A stretch of DNA of 5,309 nt from an uncultured Dialister sp. Its GTDB lineage: Bacteria > Bacillota > Negativicutes > Veillonellales > Dialisteraceae. Positions 1 through 5,230 of the stretch are shown here, piece after piece. The position numbers and the translations under genes are program-made. Each line of letters begins with the position of its first letter. The first letter of the stretch is position 1. Under the pieces are notes generated by a model, which was given only the letters and a program-made list of their open reading frames with translations, did not search any database and had not been told where the DNA came from. Location of the stretch: assembly GCF_900538805.1 (NCBI RefSeq), contig NZ_UPZP01000126.1, positions 1 to 5,309 of the forward strand, read 5' to 3'.

Positions 1-1
1 T

Positions 2-106
2 AAGGAGACTTATGACGCAGCATTGGATAAAAATACATATGAAATTCGATTCTGCGAATTAATCAGTGCTTCCCTAGTGCTGCTTAGCAGAGAGCCCGCC
101 GAATGA
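2..106 (+). CDS. 3' end of an unidentified gene, cut by the left edge
   Basis: A frame is open from base 2 for 34 codons and stops at TGA 104-106. It reads as a mixed, protein-like sequence (KETYDAALDKNT, then EIRFCELISASLVLLSREPAE at the C-terminus). The stop lies 11 bases before the hairpin terminator at 118, which is symmetrical and has a T-run on this strand as well. This is what a gene converging on the rbs operon would look like. I do not recognise the family from this short tail and assign no function. The codons are a little unlike the rbs genes (CTA, AGA, CGA, TTA), so a chance open frame remains possible: 34 codons is short. The start lies outside the window. Confidence 0.38.
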   Translation, partial: KETYDAALDKNTYEIRFCELISASLVLLSREPAE

Positions 107-115
107 CTCACATAT

Positions 116-149
116 AAAAAAATCCGCAGACCGGGGTCTGCGGATTTTT
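116..149. terminator. Bidirectional intrinsic terminator of the rbs operon
   Basis: AAAAATCCGCAGACC (118-132) pairs perfectly with GGTCTGCGGATTTTT (135-149). In practice this is a 14-bp stem closing a CGGG loop. On the minus strand the stem is followed by seven T (122 down to 116), the classic Rho-independent form, 25 bases after the rbsB stop. On the plus strand it ends in five T (145-149), 11 bases after the TGA at 104-106. The symmetry suggests it serves both converging transcripts. Termination of the rbs transcript is well supported; the plus-strand role depends on the partial gene being real. Confidence 0.92.
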
Positions 150-174
150 CCAGGTTGTCATCTTTATGCGGTTA

Positions 175-1092
175 TTATTTCTTTTCTACCAGTTTCAGAT
201 CAACGGCAATGTTCTTATCCACGTTTTCGCCTTTAGCCAGTTTGAGTGCGGTTTCTACGCCGATTTCACCCATCTTGTCAGGCTGCTGGGCAATGGTGGC
301 AGCCATGGAGCCGTCGTTGACTGCTTTGATGCCGTCGTCGGTGCCGTCGAAGCCAATGATGAAAATCTGCTTGTTGGCAGCCTTGGCAGCACTTACAGCA
401 CCAAGAGCCATTTCATCATTCTGTGCAAAAATAGCCTTTACGTCAGGGTTAGCCTGGAGGATATTTTCGGAAACGGTGAGGCCTTTGGAGCGGTCGAAGT
501 CTGCGCTCTGTTTAGCCAGGACTTTGAGTTTGTTGTCAGCGATGTTATGGAAGCCCTGTCCTCTTTCACGGGTAGCGGAAGCGCCGGGGATGCCTTCCAG
601 TTCAGCCACCGGAGTGCCTTCGCCCAGTTTGGAGATGATGTATTCAGCTGCCATTTCGCCGCCCTTTACGTTGTTGGAAGCGATGTGGGCTGCTACTTCG
701 CCTTTATCAGCGGAGCGGTCGATGGTGATGACAGGAATCTTTGCCTTGTTGGCTGCCAGGACGGAGTTGGAAATTGCTGCAGAGTCTACCGGGTTCACGA
801 TGAGGACGGAGATATTTCCCTGGAGCAGGTCGGCAATATCATTGGACTGCTTAGCCGGGTCGTTCTGGGCATCTACGATTTTAACATTGACGCCTGCTTT
901 GTCAGCAGCCGCTTTGACACTGTTTGCCATTGTAACGAAGAAGGGGTTATTCTGGGTGGAAACAGAGAAACCAATGGTAACTTTCTTGGAGCCGGAAGCT
1001 GCACCGTCAGCCTTCTTGTCAGAAGAGCCGCAGCCTGCTGCGGAAATGAGGGCTGCACCGATGAGAGCAGCCAATGCGATTTTCTTTAACAA
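175..1092 (-). CDS. rbsB: D-ribose ABC transporter substrate-binding lipoprotein RbsB
   Basis: High-affinity D-ribose receptor that delivers sugar to the RbsC/RbsA transporter (Peripla_BP_4, ribose/galactose class). The chosen TTG start gives 305 residues: a basic start (LLKK), a hydrophobic segment at 5-19 and a lipobox AAGC with Cys21, so the mature protein should be lipid-anchored. Ribose-site residues known from E. coli RbsB are all visible: N49-P-F51-F52, D125-R126, R177 in RERG, F199 in ADFDR, N225 in QNDEM, D249 in GFDG and Q269. The C-terminus (VDLKLVEKK) also matches the family. An upstream in-frame ATG would add 31 residues that lie inside rbsC and bury the signal peptide, so it was rejected. 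Last gene of the operon, 13 bases after the rbsC stop, followed by the terminator. Ribose specificity is well supported by the residue pattern and by rbsK and rbsD. Confidence 0.97.
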   Translation of the reverse strand: MLKKIALAALIGAALISAAGCGSSDKKADGAASGSKKVTIGFSVSTQNNPFFVTMANSVKAAADKAGVNVKIVDAQNDPAKQSNDIADLLQGNISVLIVNPVDSAAISNSVLAANKAKIPVITIDRSADKGEVAAHIASNNVKGGEMAAEYIISKLGEGTPVAELEGIPGASATRERGQGFHNIADNKLKVLAKQSADFDRSKGLTVSENILQANPDVKAIFAQNDEMALGAVSAAKAANKQIFIIGFDGTDDGIKAVNDGSMAATIAQQPDKMGEIGVETALKLAKGENVDKNIAVDLKLVEKK

Positions 1093-1100
1093 CTTGTTTT

Positions 1101-1107
1101 CCTCCTT
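1101..1107 (-). promoter_or_regulatory. Ribosome binding site that fixes the TTG start of rbsB
   Basis: The minus strand reads AAGGAGG (1107 down to 1101), then 8 bases, then TTG at 1092. The site shares its first two bases with the rbsC stop codon (TAAGGAGG), so ribosomes ending rbsC sit directly on it. This favours translational coupling and decides the TTG start over upstream ATG codons. Confidence 0.9.
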
Positions 1108-2044
1108 AATTTTTCTTGCGGTCCATAAGCACTGCGAGTAAAATGACAACACCTTTGACAACCTGCTGATAGAAGCTGGAAACATTTAATATATTAAGAC
1201 CATTATTCAGGGTACCGATAATTAATGCACCGATGAGGGTACCGGAAATACGGCCTTTGCCGCCGGCCAGAGAAGTGCCGCCCAATACGACGGCTGCGAT
1301 GGCGTCCAGTTCATAGCCCATGCCGGCTGTGGGCTGCGCACTGTTCAGGCGGGCGGTGAGAATAGCGCCGGCCAGGGCACAGAGGCATCCGGTCAAAGCA
1401 TAGGCAAAAATCTTGATTCTGTCGATTTTAATACCGGAAATATAAGATACCTTTTCATTGCCGCCTACAGCATAGGTCTGGCGGCCAAGGGGTGTCTTTT
1501 TCAGGATGAAGAAAAGGATGAAGAAAGCAATGAGCATGACGATGGCCGGTACCGGGATATCCAGGATGAAGCCCTGGCCGAAGCCGGTGAAAATGGGGTC
1601 ATCGGACAGGCCGGAAATCGGGTTGCCGTTGGTAAATACCAGGGTGGACCCGCGGTAAATGGTCATGGTTGCCAGGGTAGCAATGAAGGGAGCCACCTTG
1701 CCGTAGGAAATAATGACGCCGTTGACGGTACCAAGAAGGATGCCGATGACCGCAGACAGCACGATAGCCAGTTCCGGGTTGGTGCCCTTGGTAATCATGC
1801 TGGCCATGAGGGCACTGGAAAGGGCAAGGATACTGCCCACGGACAGGTCAATGCCGCCGGTGAGGATGACGAAGGTCATGCCGAAGGCAATGAGGGCGTT
1901 AATGGAAATCTGGCGTGCCAGATTTTTCAGGTTCGATGGATCAATGAAACTGTCATTCAAAAAGGAAATGACGATAAAGAGAAGGATCAGGCCGATGAGA
2001 GGGCCCATTTCCCTGATAATATTTTTTACTTTTGCGGAACTCAT
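1106..2044 (-). CDS. rbsC: D-ribose ABC transporter permease RbsC
   Basis: Membrane-spanning subunit of the ribose importer (BPD_transp_2 family), expected to act as a dimer with RbsA. From ATG 2044 it has 312 residues, close to the 321 of E. coli RbsC. Hydrophobic segments are clear at about 15-29, 48-62, 68-84, 92-113, 163-181, 211-230, 246-260, 267-285 and 295-307. The family motif GIDLSVG lies at 64-70, the cytoplasmic loop AVGGNEKVSYISGI at 192-205 (the coupling region that contacts the ATPase) and the conserved VLGGTSLAGGKGRISGT at 253-269. An in-frame ATG at 2068 lies inside rbsA and lacks a binding site. The chosen start is preceded by GGAGGAG (2060-2054) at a 9-base distance, within the end of rbsA. 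The gap to rbsA is only 4 bases. No defects seen. Confidence 0.97.
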   Translation of the reverse strand: MSSAKVKNIIREMGPLIGLILLFIVISFLNDSFIDPSNLKNLARQISINALIAFGMTFVILTGGIDLSVGSILALSSALMASMITKGTNPELAIVLSAVIGILLGTVNGVIISYGKVAPFIATLATMTIYRGSTLVFTNGNPISGLSDDPIFTGFGQGFILDIPVPAIVMLIAFFILFFILKKTPLGRQTYAVGGNEKVSYISGIKIDRIKIFAYALTGCLCALAGAILTARLNSAQPTAGMGYELDAIAAVVLGGTSLAGGKGRISGTLIGALIIGTLNNGLNILNVSSFYQQVVKGVVILLAVLMDRKKN

Positions 2045-2048
2045 GCTT

Positions 2049-3530
2049 TTACTCTCCTCCGGTTGCAAGTGTCATAATGCGTGTCTGGGTGGCATCCTTA
2101 TGTTCTACGATGCCTGCGGCCCTGCCTTCATGAATGACGAGAATACGGTCGCTCATGCCGATAACTTCCGGCAGTTCAGAAGAAACCATGATGATGGATA
2201 CTCCCTGGGCGGTGAGTTCATTCATCAGGTCGTAAATATCTTTCTTGGCGCCGATATCGATGCCTCTGGTAGGTTCATCCAGAATCAGAAGTTTCGGATG
2301 CATGCCCACCCATTTGGCGATAACCACCTTCTGCTGGTTGCCGCCGGAAAGAGTGCTGGCAGGAAGATTGATATCCTGCGCTTTTACGCCGAGACGCTTT
2401 GAAAGTTCACTGGAAAAATCAAACTCGTTCTTATCATTAATCACATGTCTCTTCGCCAGCCGTTCTTCGCTGGGGAGTGCAATATTTCTTTCAATGGAGA
2501 AATCAAGGATGAGGCCTTCGGTCTTCCGGTTTTCCGTAATGAATCCGAAGCCCTGGCGGATGGCATCCCCCGGATTTTTGATATGGATTTCTTTTCCTTC
2601 AAAATAGAGCTTTCCCGATTCATGAGGATCCACGCCGAAGATGGCCCGCATGATTTCCGTGCGTCCTGCCCCCATAAGGCCGGCCACCCCCAGGATTTCC
2701 CCCTTACGAAGGTTGAAGGAAATATCCTGGAAAACGCCGGGCTGGGTAAATCCTTCCACCCGGAATACTTCATCTCCCGGCACATTGGTGCGGGCAGGAT
2801 AGTATTCGCTCATCACACGGCCCACCATGTCCCCTACAATCTGGTCCATGTTGGTTTCTTCCGTGGGCCGGGAGCTGATGGTCTGGCCATCACGCATGAC
2901 GGTGATGGTATCGCAGTTGGAAAAAACTTCTTCCATGCGGTGGGAAATATAGATAATGGAAACGCCCTTGTTTTTCAGCTTCCTCATCACGTCGAAGAGG
3001 CGGTCCGTTTCCCTTTCCGTCAAAGCGGCAGTTGGTTCGTCCATGATGACCGTCTTCGCATCCAGCATAAGGCTTCTGGTGATTTCCGTCATCTGCTGCT
3101 GGCCTACGGAGCATTCTCCTGCGATTTCATCCAGCGGCAGTTCGATGCCGATTTCCTGGCACTTGGCTTCTGCCATTTCACGCATCTTTTTGAAATCAAT
3201 GGTGCCGAACCTTGTCTTCGGCTGGTTCATGAGGAAAAGATTTTCCAGCACCGACAGGTTAGGCCAGATGTTCAGTTCCTGGTGGATAAAAGCAATGCCG
3301 TGTTCTTCTGCGTCTTTGTTGTTCCGGAAGGTGACTTCCTTCCCGTCCACCATAATGGTGCCGGCATCGGCCTTGTGAATCCCGGTGAGAATGTTCATGA
3401 GGGTGGATTTGCCTGCCCCGTTCTCTCCCATCAGCGCATGCACTTCGCCGGGACGGACATGAAGGTTGACCCCGCCCAGCACCTTGTTGGCGCCAAAGGA
3501 TTTGCAGATGCCTATCATATTAATATCCAT
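2049..3530 (-). CDS. rbsA: D-ribose ABC transporter ATP-binding protein RbsA
   Basis: Double-domain ATPase that powers the ribose importer at the inner face of the membrane; 493 residues, near the roughly 500 usual for the sugar-import class (RbsA/MglA/AraG). Domain 1: Walker A GENGAGKST at 35-43, Q-loop region IHQELN at 82-87, a divergent signature SVGQQQ at 141-146, Walker B VIMDEPT at 161-167 with E165, switch His197. Domain 2: Walker A GLMGAGRTE at 284-292 with Arg replacing the usual Lys, a full signature LSGGNQQ at 394-400, Walker B LLILDEPTRG at 414-423, and no switch His (VSSELPE at 449-455). These departures match the known asymmetry of this class and are not damage. The start is the first in-frame ATG after a stop. 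Its Shine-Dalgarno (GAGAGG, 3549-3544) is 13 bases away, rather far, so coupling to rbsD is likely. The gap to rbsD is 19 bases. Confidence 0.97.
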   Translation of the reverse strand: MDINMIGICKSFGANKVLGGVNLHVRPGEVHALMGENGAGKSTLMNILTGIHKADAGTIMVDGKEVTFRNNKDAEEHGIAFIHQELNIWPNLSVLENLFLMNQPKTRFGTIDFKKMREMAEAKCQEIGIELPLDEIAGECSVGQQQMTEITRSLMLDAKTVIMDEPTAALTERETDRLFDVMRKLKNKGVSIIYISHRMEEVFSNCDTITVMRDGQTISSRPTEETNMDQIVGDMVGRVMSEYYPARTNVPGDEVFRVEGFTQPGVFQDISFNLRKGEILGVAGLMGAGRTEIMRAIFGVDPHESGKLYFEGKEIHIKNPGDAIRQGFGFITENRKTEGLILDFSIERNIALPSEERLAKRHVINDKNEFDFSSELSKRLGVKAQDINLPASTLSGGNQQKVVIAKWVGMHPKLLILDEPTRGIDIGAKKDIYDLMNELTAQGVSIIMVSSELPEVIGMSDRILVIHEGRAAGIVEHKDATQTRIMTLATGGE

Positions 3531-3549
3531 GTACTTTCAGATACCTCTC

Positions 3550-3954
3550 TTAGAAGATGACTCCGGACTGGAGAATCACATTGGAAAAGGGAGTGATTTC
3601 TCCTGTTCTGATGACTGCCTTGCAGTCCTTTTCCCAGGCCTTCAGTTCTTCATGGCTTTCCAGCATCACCCATTCCACTTCGCTTTCAGGAAATACTTCC
3701 TGCAGGGCTTTCCACTGGGCGGGATTCTGGATTTTCGTTTCCGGTGCCAGATAGATTTTTTCAATCTGCATATATTTCGCCATTTCCTTGATCACTTCAA
3801 TGAACGGCGGTTCGCCAAGCCGAAGGGCCAGGTCGATTTTCGGGACCCCTGCCGGAACAGGAAGGCCGCAGTCTCCTACACAGATTTTATCTGTATGGCC
3901 CAGGTCAGCCAGAACTTTTGCAATACTGCTGTTAAGGATTCCTACTTTTTGCAT
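3550..3954 (-). CDS. rbsD: D-ribose pyranase RbsD
   Basis: Cytoplasmic enzyme interconverting beta-pyran and beta-furan forms of D-ribose, supplying the furanose form that ribokinase uses (EC 5.4.99.62; RbsD/FucU family, usually oligomeric rings). It has 134 residues against 139 in E. coli. The N-terminus has the family pattern LNSSIAKVLADLGHTD with catalytic His20, then CGLPVP at 29-34. The conserved C-terminus VIRTGEITPFSNVILQSGV forms the sugar-site end of the fold. The start codon lies inside rbsK: the two genes overlap by 13 bases, and a GGAGG (3969-3965) stands 10 bases before ATG, within rbsK coding sequence. That arrangement implies coupled translation. FucU (fucose mutarotase) is the nearest alternative, but the rbs context excludes it. 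Confidence 0.96.
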   Translation of the reverse strand: MQKVGILNSSIAKVLADLGHTDKICVGDCGLPVPAGVPKIDLALRLGEPPFIEVIKEMAKYMQIEKIYLAPETKIQNPAQWKALQEVFPESEVEWVMLESHEELKAWEKDCKAVIRTGEITPFSNVILQSGVIF

Positions 3955-4832
3955 GAGAGCATTTCCTCCACTTCATTCCGCCAGGGCATGCCGCCCTGGG
4001 CTCCAATCTTACCTACCGAAAGGGCTGCTGCCGCATTGGCAAAGCGGATGGCTTCCCTGATGGAAAGGCCCTCTGTCCTTCCGGCAGCAAAGGCACCGTT
4101 GAATGTATCACCGGCGCCGGTGGTATCTACTACAGGCACATGGAAGCCGGGTACATGGACCACTTCATTTCCTTCCCCGTACAGAACGCCTTCGCTTCCT
4201 ACGGTCATAATCACCTTTCCTGCATGGGATTTCAGGATTTCATCCCGATCCATGCCATGGAACATGAGCGCCGCTTCGTGTTCGTTGGGAGTCATATAGG
4301 TGACCTTGTCAATCCATTCCTTCGGAATATCCATGTACGGCGCCGGATTCAGCATAACCGGCACCTTTTCTTCATAGCAGCGGTCAATGATATAGCCGAT
4401 GGTGTCCATGGGAATTTCATGCTGCAGCATCACCAGATCCGAAGTGCGGATAATGTCAAAGGCATCATCCACCACCTGGCGGCTCACCTTATCATTGGCC
4501 CCCTTGAGAACGATAATACTGTTGTCCCCTTCCGCCAGAATAATATGGGCCGTACCTGTGTCCACTCCATCCAATACCGATACATAGTCCGTCTTCACGC
4601 CGCTGTTCTTTAACGCATCCAGCATGAGACTGCCATAGGCATCATTGCCTACACAGCCCACCATGTAGACTTCCTCACCCAGCCTTGCAGCTGCTACGGC
4701 CTGGTTGGCGCCCTTGCCGCCGGGAGAAACAACCAGACGTTTTCCCATCACCGTTTCACCGGCCAAAGGCCTTCTGTCCGCTTCCACCGTGAGATCCATA
4801 TTGCAGCTTCCGATTACAGAAATATGCCCCAT
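3942..4832 (-). CDS. rbsK: Ribokinase RbsK
   Basis: PfkB-family kinase phosphorylating D-ribose at O5 with ATP to give ribose 5-phosphate; cytoplasmic. From ATG 4832 it has 296 residues (E. coli: 309). Visible: N-terminal strand ISVIGSCNMD with sugar-contacting N11 and D13, PfkB signature 1 region GGKGANQAVAAARLG at 38-52, NPAP at 162-165, TPNEHE at 181-186, GSEGV at 212-216, and signature 2 DTTGAGDTFNGA at 236-247 with catalytic base D242 and the GAGD anion hole. Family endings GAQGGMPW at 277-284 are present. Other in-frame starts at 4844 and 4856 (ATG) and 4874 (TTG) would add 4 to 14 residues with no homology support. 4832 was chosen because GGGAGG precedes it, though by only 4 bases. First gene of the operon; its end overlaps rbsD by 13 bases. 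Confidence 0.95.
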   Translation of the reverse strand: MGHISVIGSCNMDLTVEADRRPLAGETVMGKRLVVSPGGKGANQAVAAARLGEEVYMVGCVGNDAYGSLMLDALKNSGVKTDYVSVLDGVDTGTAHIILAEGDNSIIVLKGANDKVSRQVVDDAFDIIRTSDLVMLQHEIPMDTIGYIIDRCYEEKVPVMLNPAPYMDIPKEWIDKVTYMTPNEHEAALMFHGMDRDEILKSHAGKVIMTVGSEGVLYGEGNEVVHVPGFHVPVVDTTGAGDTFNGAFAAGRTEGLSIREAIRFANAAAALSVGKIGAQGGMPWRNEVEEMLSCKK

Positions 4833-4835
4833 ATA

Positions 4836-4842
4836 ACCTCCC
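4836..4842 (-). promoter_or_regulatory. Ribosome binding site of rbsK, unusually close to ATG
   Basis: The minus strand reads GGGAGGT at 4842-4836, and GGAGG is only 4 bases from ATG 4832, shorter than the usual 5-9. It is the only strong binding site in the leader, and the family alignment begins at this ATG, so it is the best guide to the start. The alternative ATG at 4844 contains this motif in its own codons and has none upstream. Confidence 0.65.
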
Positions 4843-4856
4843 ATTGATGTATTCAT

Positions 4857-4870
4857 AAAGTATATACTTT
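4857..4870. promoter_or_regulatory. Perfect 14-bp palindrome, possible operator
   Basis: AAAGTATATACTTT is its own reverse complement over all 14 bases. It lies about 25 bases upstream of the rbsK ATG and 15 bases before its ribosome binding site. A bound protein here would act as a roadblock, or mask a weak internal -10-like sequence (TATACT on the minus strand). AT-rich palindromes of this length can arise by chance, so the role is inferred only. Confidence 0.35.
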
Positions 4871-4885
4871 TCAAAATCTGCTTGA

Positions 4886-4899
4886 AGTCAACGCTTTTA
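4886..4899 (-). promoter_or_regulatory. cre-like / LacI-family operator candidate
   Basis: The minus strand reads TAAAAGCGTTGACT. Against the catabolite-response consensus TGWNANCGNTNWCA it matches 12 of 14 positions, including the central CG; the two misses are the mirrored outer positions 2 and 14. Ribose operons in Bacillus are under CcpA and under RbsR, both LacI-family proteins with CG-centred sites. The site would lie about 70-85 bases downstream of the predicted transcription start, where roadblock control is plausible. Which protein binds, if any, cannot be told from the sequence. Confidence 0.35.
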
Positions 4900-4907
4900 T
4901 TCTAGCA
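4899..4907 (-). promoter_or_regulatory. Possible secondary extended -10 promoter
   Basis: TGCTAGAAT fits an extended -10 box (TG-N-TATAAT with one change). No convincing -35 box lies 17 bases upstream (TTTTAT at best). A start here would shorten the leader by about 75 bases and place the cre-like site over the start point. Weak. Confidence 0.22.
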
Positions 4908-4975
4908 CAATACCCCCGGAGATAAAAGGTGGAAAGAGAAAGAAATTTACAAATTCTGTTCCTTTATTTTCCCCT

Positions 4976-5004
4976 ATTATACAGGAAAACGAAAGATTCG
5001 TTAA
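4976..5004 (-). promoter_or_regulatory. Main rbs promoter, housekeeping sigma type
   Basis: On the minus strand the -35 box is TTAACG (5004-4999, four of six consensus bases TTGACA). A 17-bp spacer follows, then a perfect TATAAT at 4981-4976. Start of transcription is expected near 4969. This is the only strong promoter upstream of rbsK, and no gap within the operon is large enough to hold another. A T-rich stretch just upstream (5014-5003 on this strand) might act as a weak UP element. Confidence 0.82.
4988..5002. promoter_or_regulatory. Perfect inverted repeat across -35 and spacer: operator candidate
   Basis: AACGAA (4988-4993) and TTCGTT (4997-5002) are perfect inverted copies around a 3-base centre (AGA). 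The site overlaps the -35 hexamer and the upstream part of the spacer of the rbs promoter, centred about 26 bases before the expected start. A dimer bound here would block RNA polymerase. It lacks the central CG of most LacI-family sites, so it may not be an RbsR box of the usual kind. Position and perfect symmetry are seen; the binding protein is unknown. Confidence 0.55.
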
Positions 5005-5136
5005 GAAAACAAAAGGGGCTGTGAAAAAATGATTGAGTCTCTATCAGATAGTTAGGCAACCTGGCGGTAGACGCCTTATCATAGGTCTGCAAGGAACAAA
5101 TTGACACAAACACTCACACCGCTTCATTGTCATTTC

Positions 5137-5205
5137 GACCGAAGCCGGTCAGCCGCCAATAGGAAAGCCTCTTATTGTGCAGGCTAGAGGCCAACTTCGG
5201 CTGAC
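5137..5205. repeat. Nested inverted repeats inside the intergenic element
   Basis: GTCAGCCG (5148-5155) pairs with CGGCTGAC (5198-5205), and within it GCCTCT (5167-5172) pairs with AGAGGC (5186-5191). Two alternative pairings compete: the local hairpin GACCG-AAGC-CGGTC (5137-5150), and CCGAAG (5139-5144) with CTTCGG (5195-5200). Several exclusive folds built from exact complements suggest selection for structure in RNA or single-stranded DNA, or an insertion into an older, shorter repeat. Confidence 0.55.
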
Positions 5206-5206
5206 T

Positions 5207-5230
5207 TGGAGACTCTATGCAGAGTCTCCA
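5207..5230. repeat. 10-bp perfect hairpin with ATGC loop
   Basis: TGGAGACTCT (5207-5216) and AGAGTCTCCA (5221-5230) are exact inverted copies around ATGC. No T-run follows on either strand, so it is not a typical terminator. It sits in the middle of the repeat region and shares its GAGTCTC core with both ends of that region. Confidence 0.7.

Larger units (their letters stand above)
4833..4969 (-). other. Probable 5' leader of the rbs mRNA
   Basis: If transcription starts 6-8 bases after TATAAT (about 4969), the leader is about 137 bases. It is AT-rich and contains the cre-like site, the 14-bp palindrome and a short AATTTACAAATT inverted repeat (4944-4955). I see no riboswitch fold, no leader-peptide gene and no terminator/antiterminator pair in it. 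The length leaves room for downstream operators or a second start point. Confidence 0.5.

Noticed and set aside
12..62. 16-codon plus-strand frame with AAGGAG just upstream
   Set aside because: Very short, and lies out of frame within the probable gene end at 2-106; the purine-rich match may be chance.
43..90. Small inverted repeats AATTCG/CGAATT (43-60) and CTGCT-T-AGCAG (80-90)
   Set aside because: Short stems within the probable coding end at 2-106, with no T-run; no function can be supported.
155..1141. Long plus-strand frames opposite rbsB (155-1141 and 166-1089)
   Set aside because: Antisense shadows of rbsB: no ribosome site and no recognisable domain, and the opposite strand encodes every expected RbsB residue.
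2903..3410. Departures in RbsA motifs (SVGQQQ signature in domain 1; Arg in Walker A and no switch His in domain 2) as signs of decay
   Set aside because: The same asymmetry is normal in RbsA/MglA-type ATPases, and the frame is intact at full length.
2445..3560. 371-codon plus-strand frame opposite rbsA
   Set aside because: Shadow of rbsA. The translation has no domain and an odd His/Phe-rich composition, and rbsA on the other strand is complete.
3466..4613. Plus-strand frames opposite rbsD and rbsK (3466-4299, 4140-4613)
   Set aside because: Both cover well-identified minus-strand genes out of phase and show no family features of their own.
4861..4891. TTGACT with TATATA as a second promoter close to rbsK
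   Set aside because: The spacer is 19 bases to TATATA and 21 to TATACT; at 17 bases only the poor AGTATA fits.
4944..4955. AATTTACAAATT inverted repeat in the leader
   Set aside because: Short and AT-only apart from one base in an AT-rich leader; too likely by chance to call an operator.
4833..4969. Riboswitch or attenuator in the rbs leader
   Set aside because: No conserved aptamer pattern, no leader peptide, and no hairpin followed by a T-run in this stretch.
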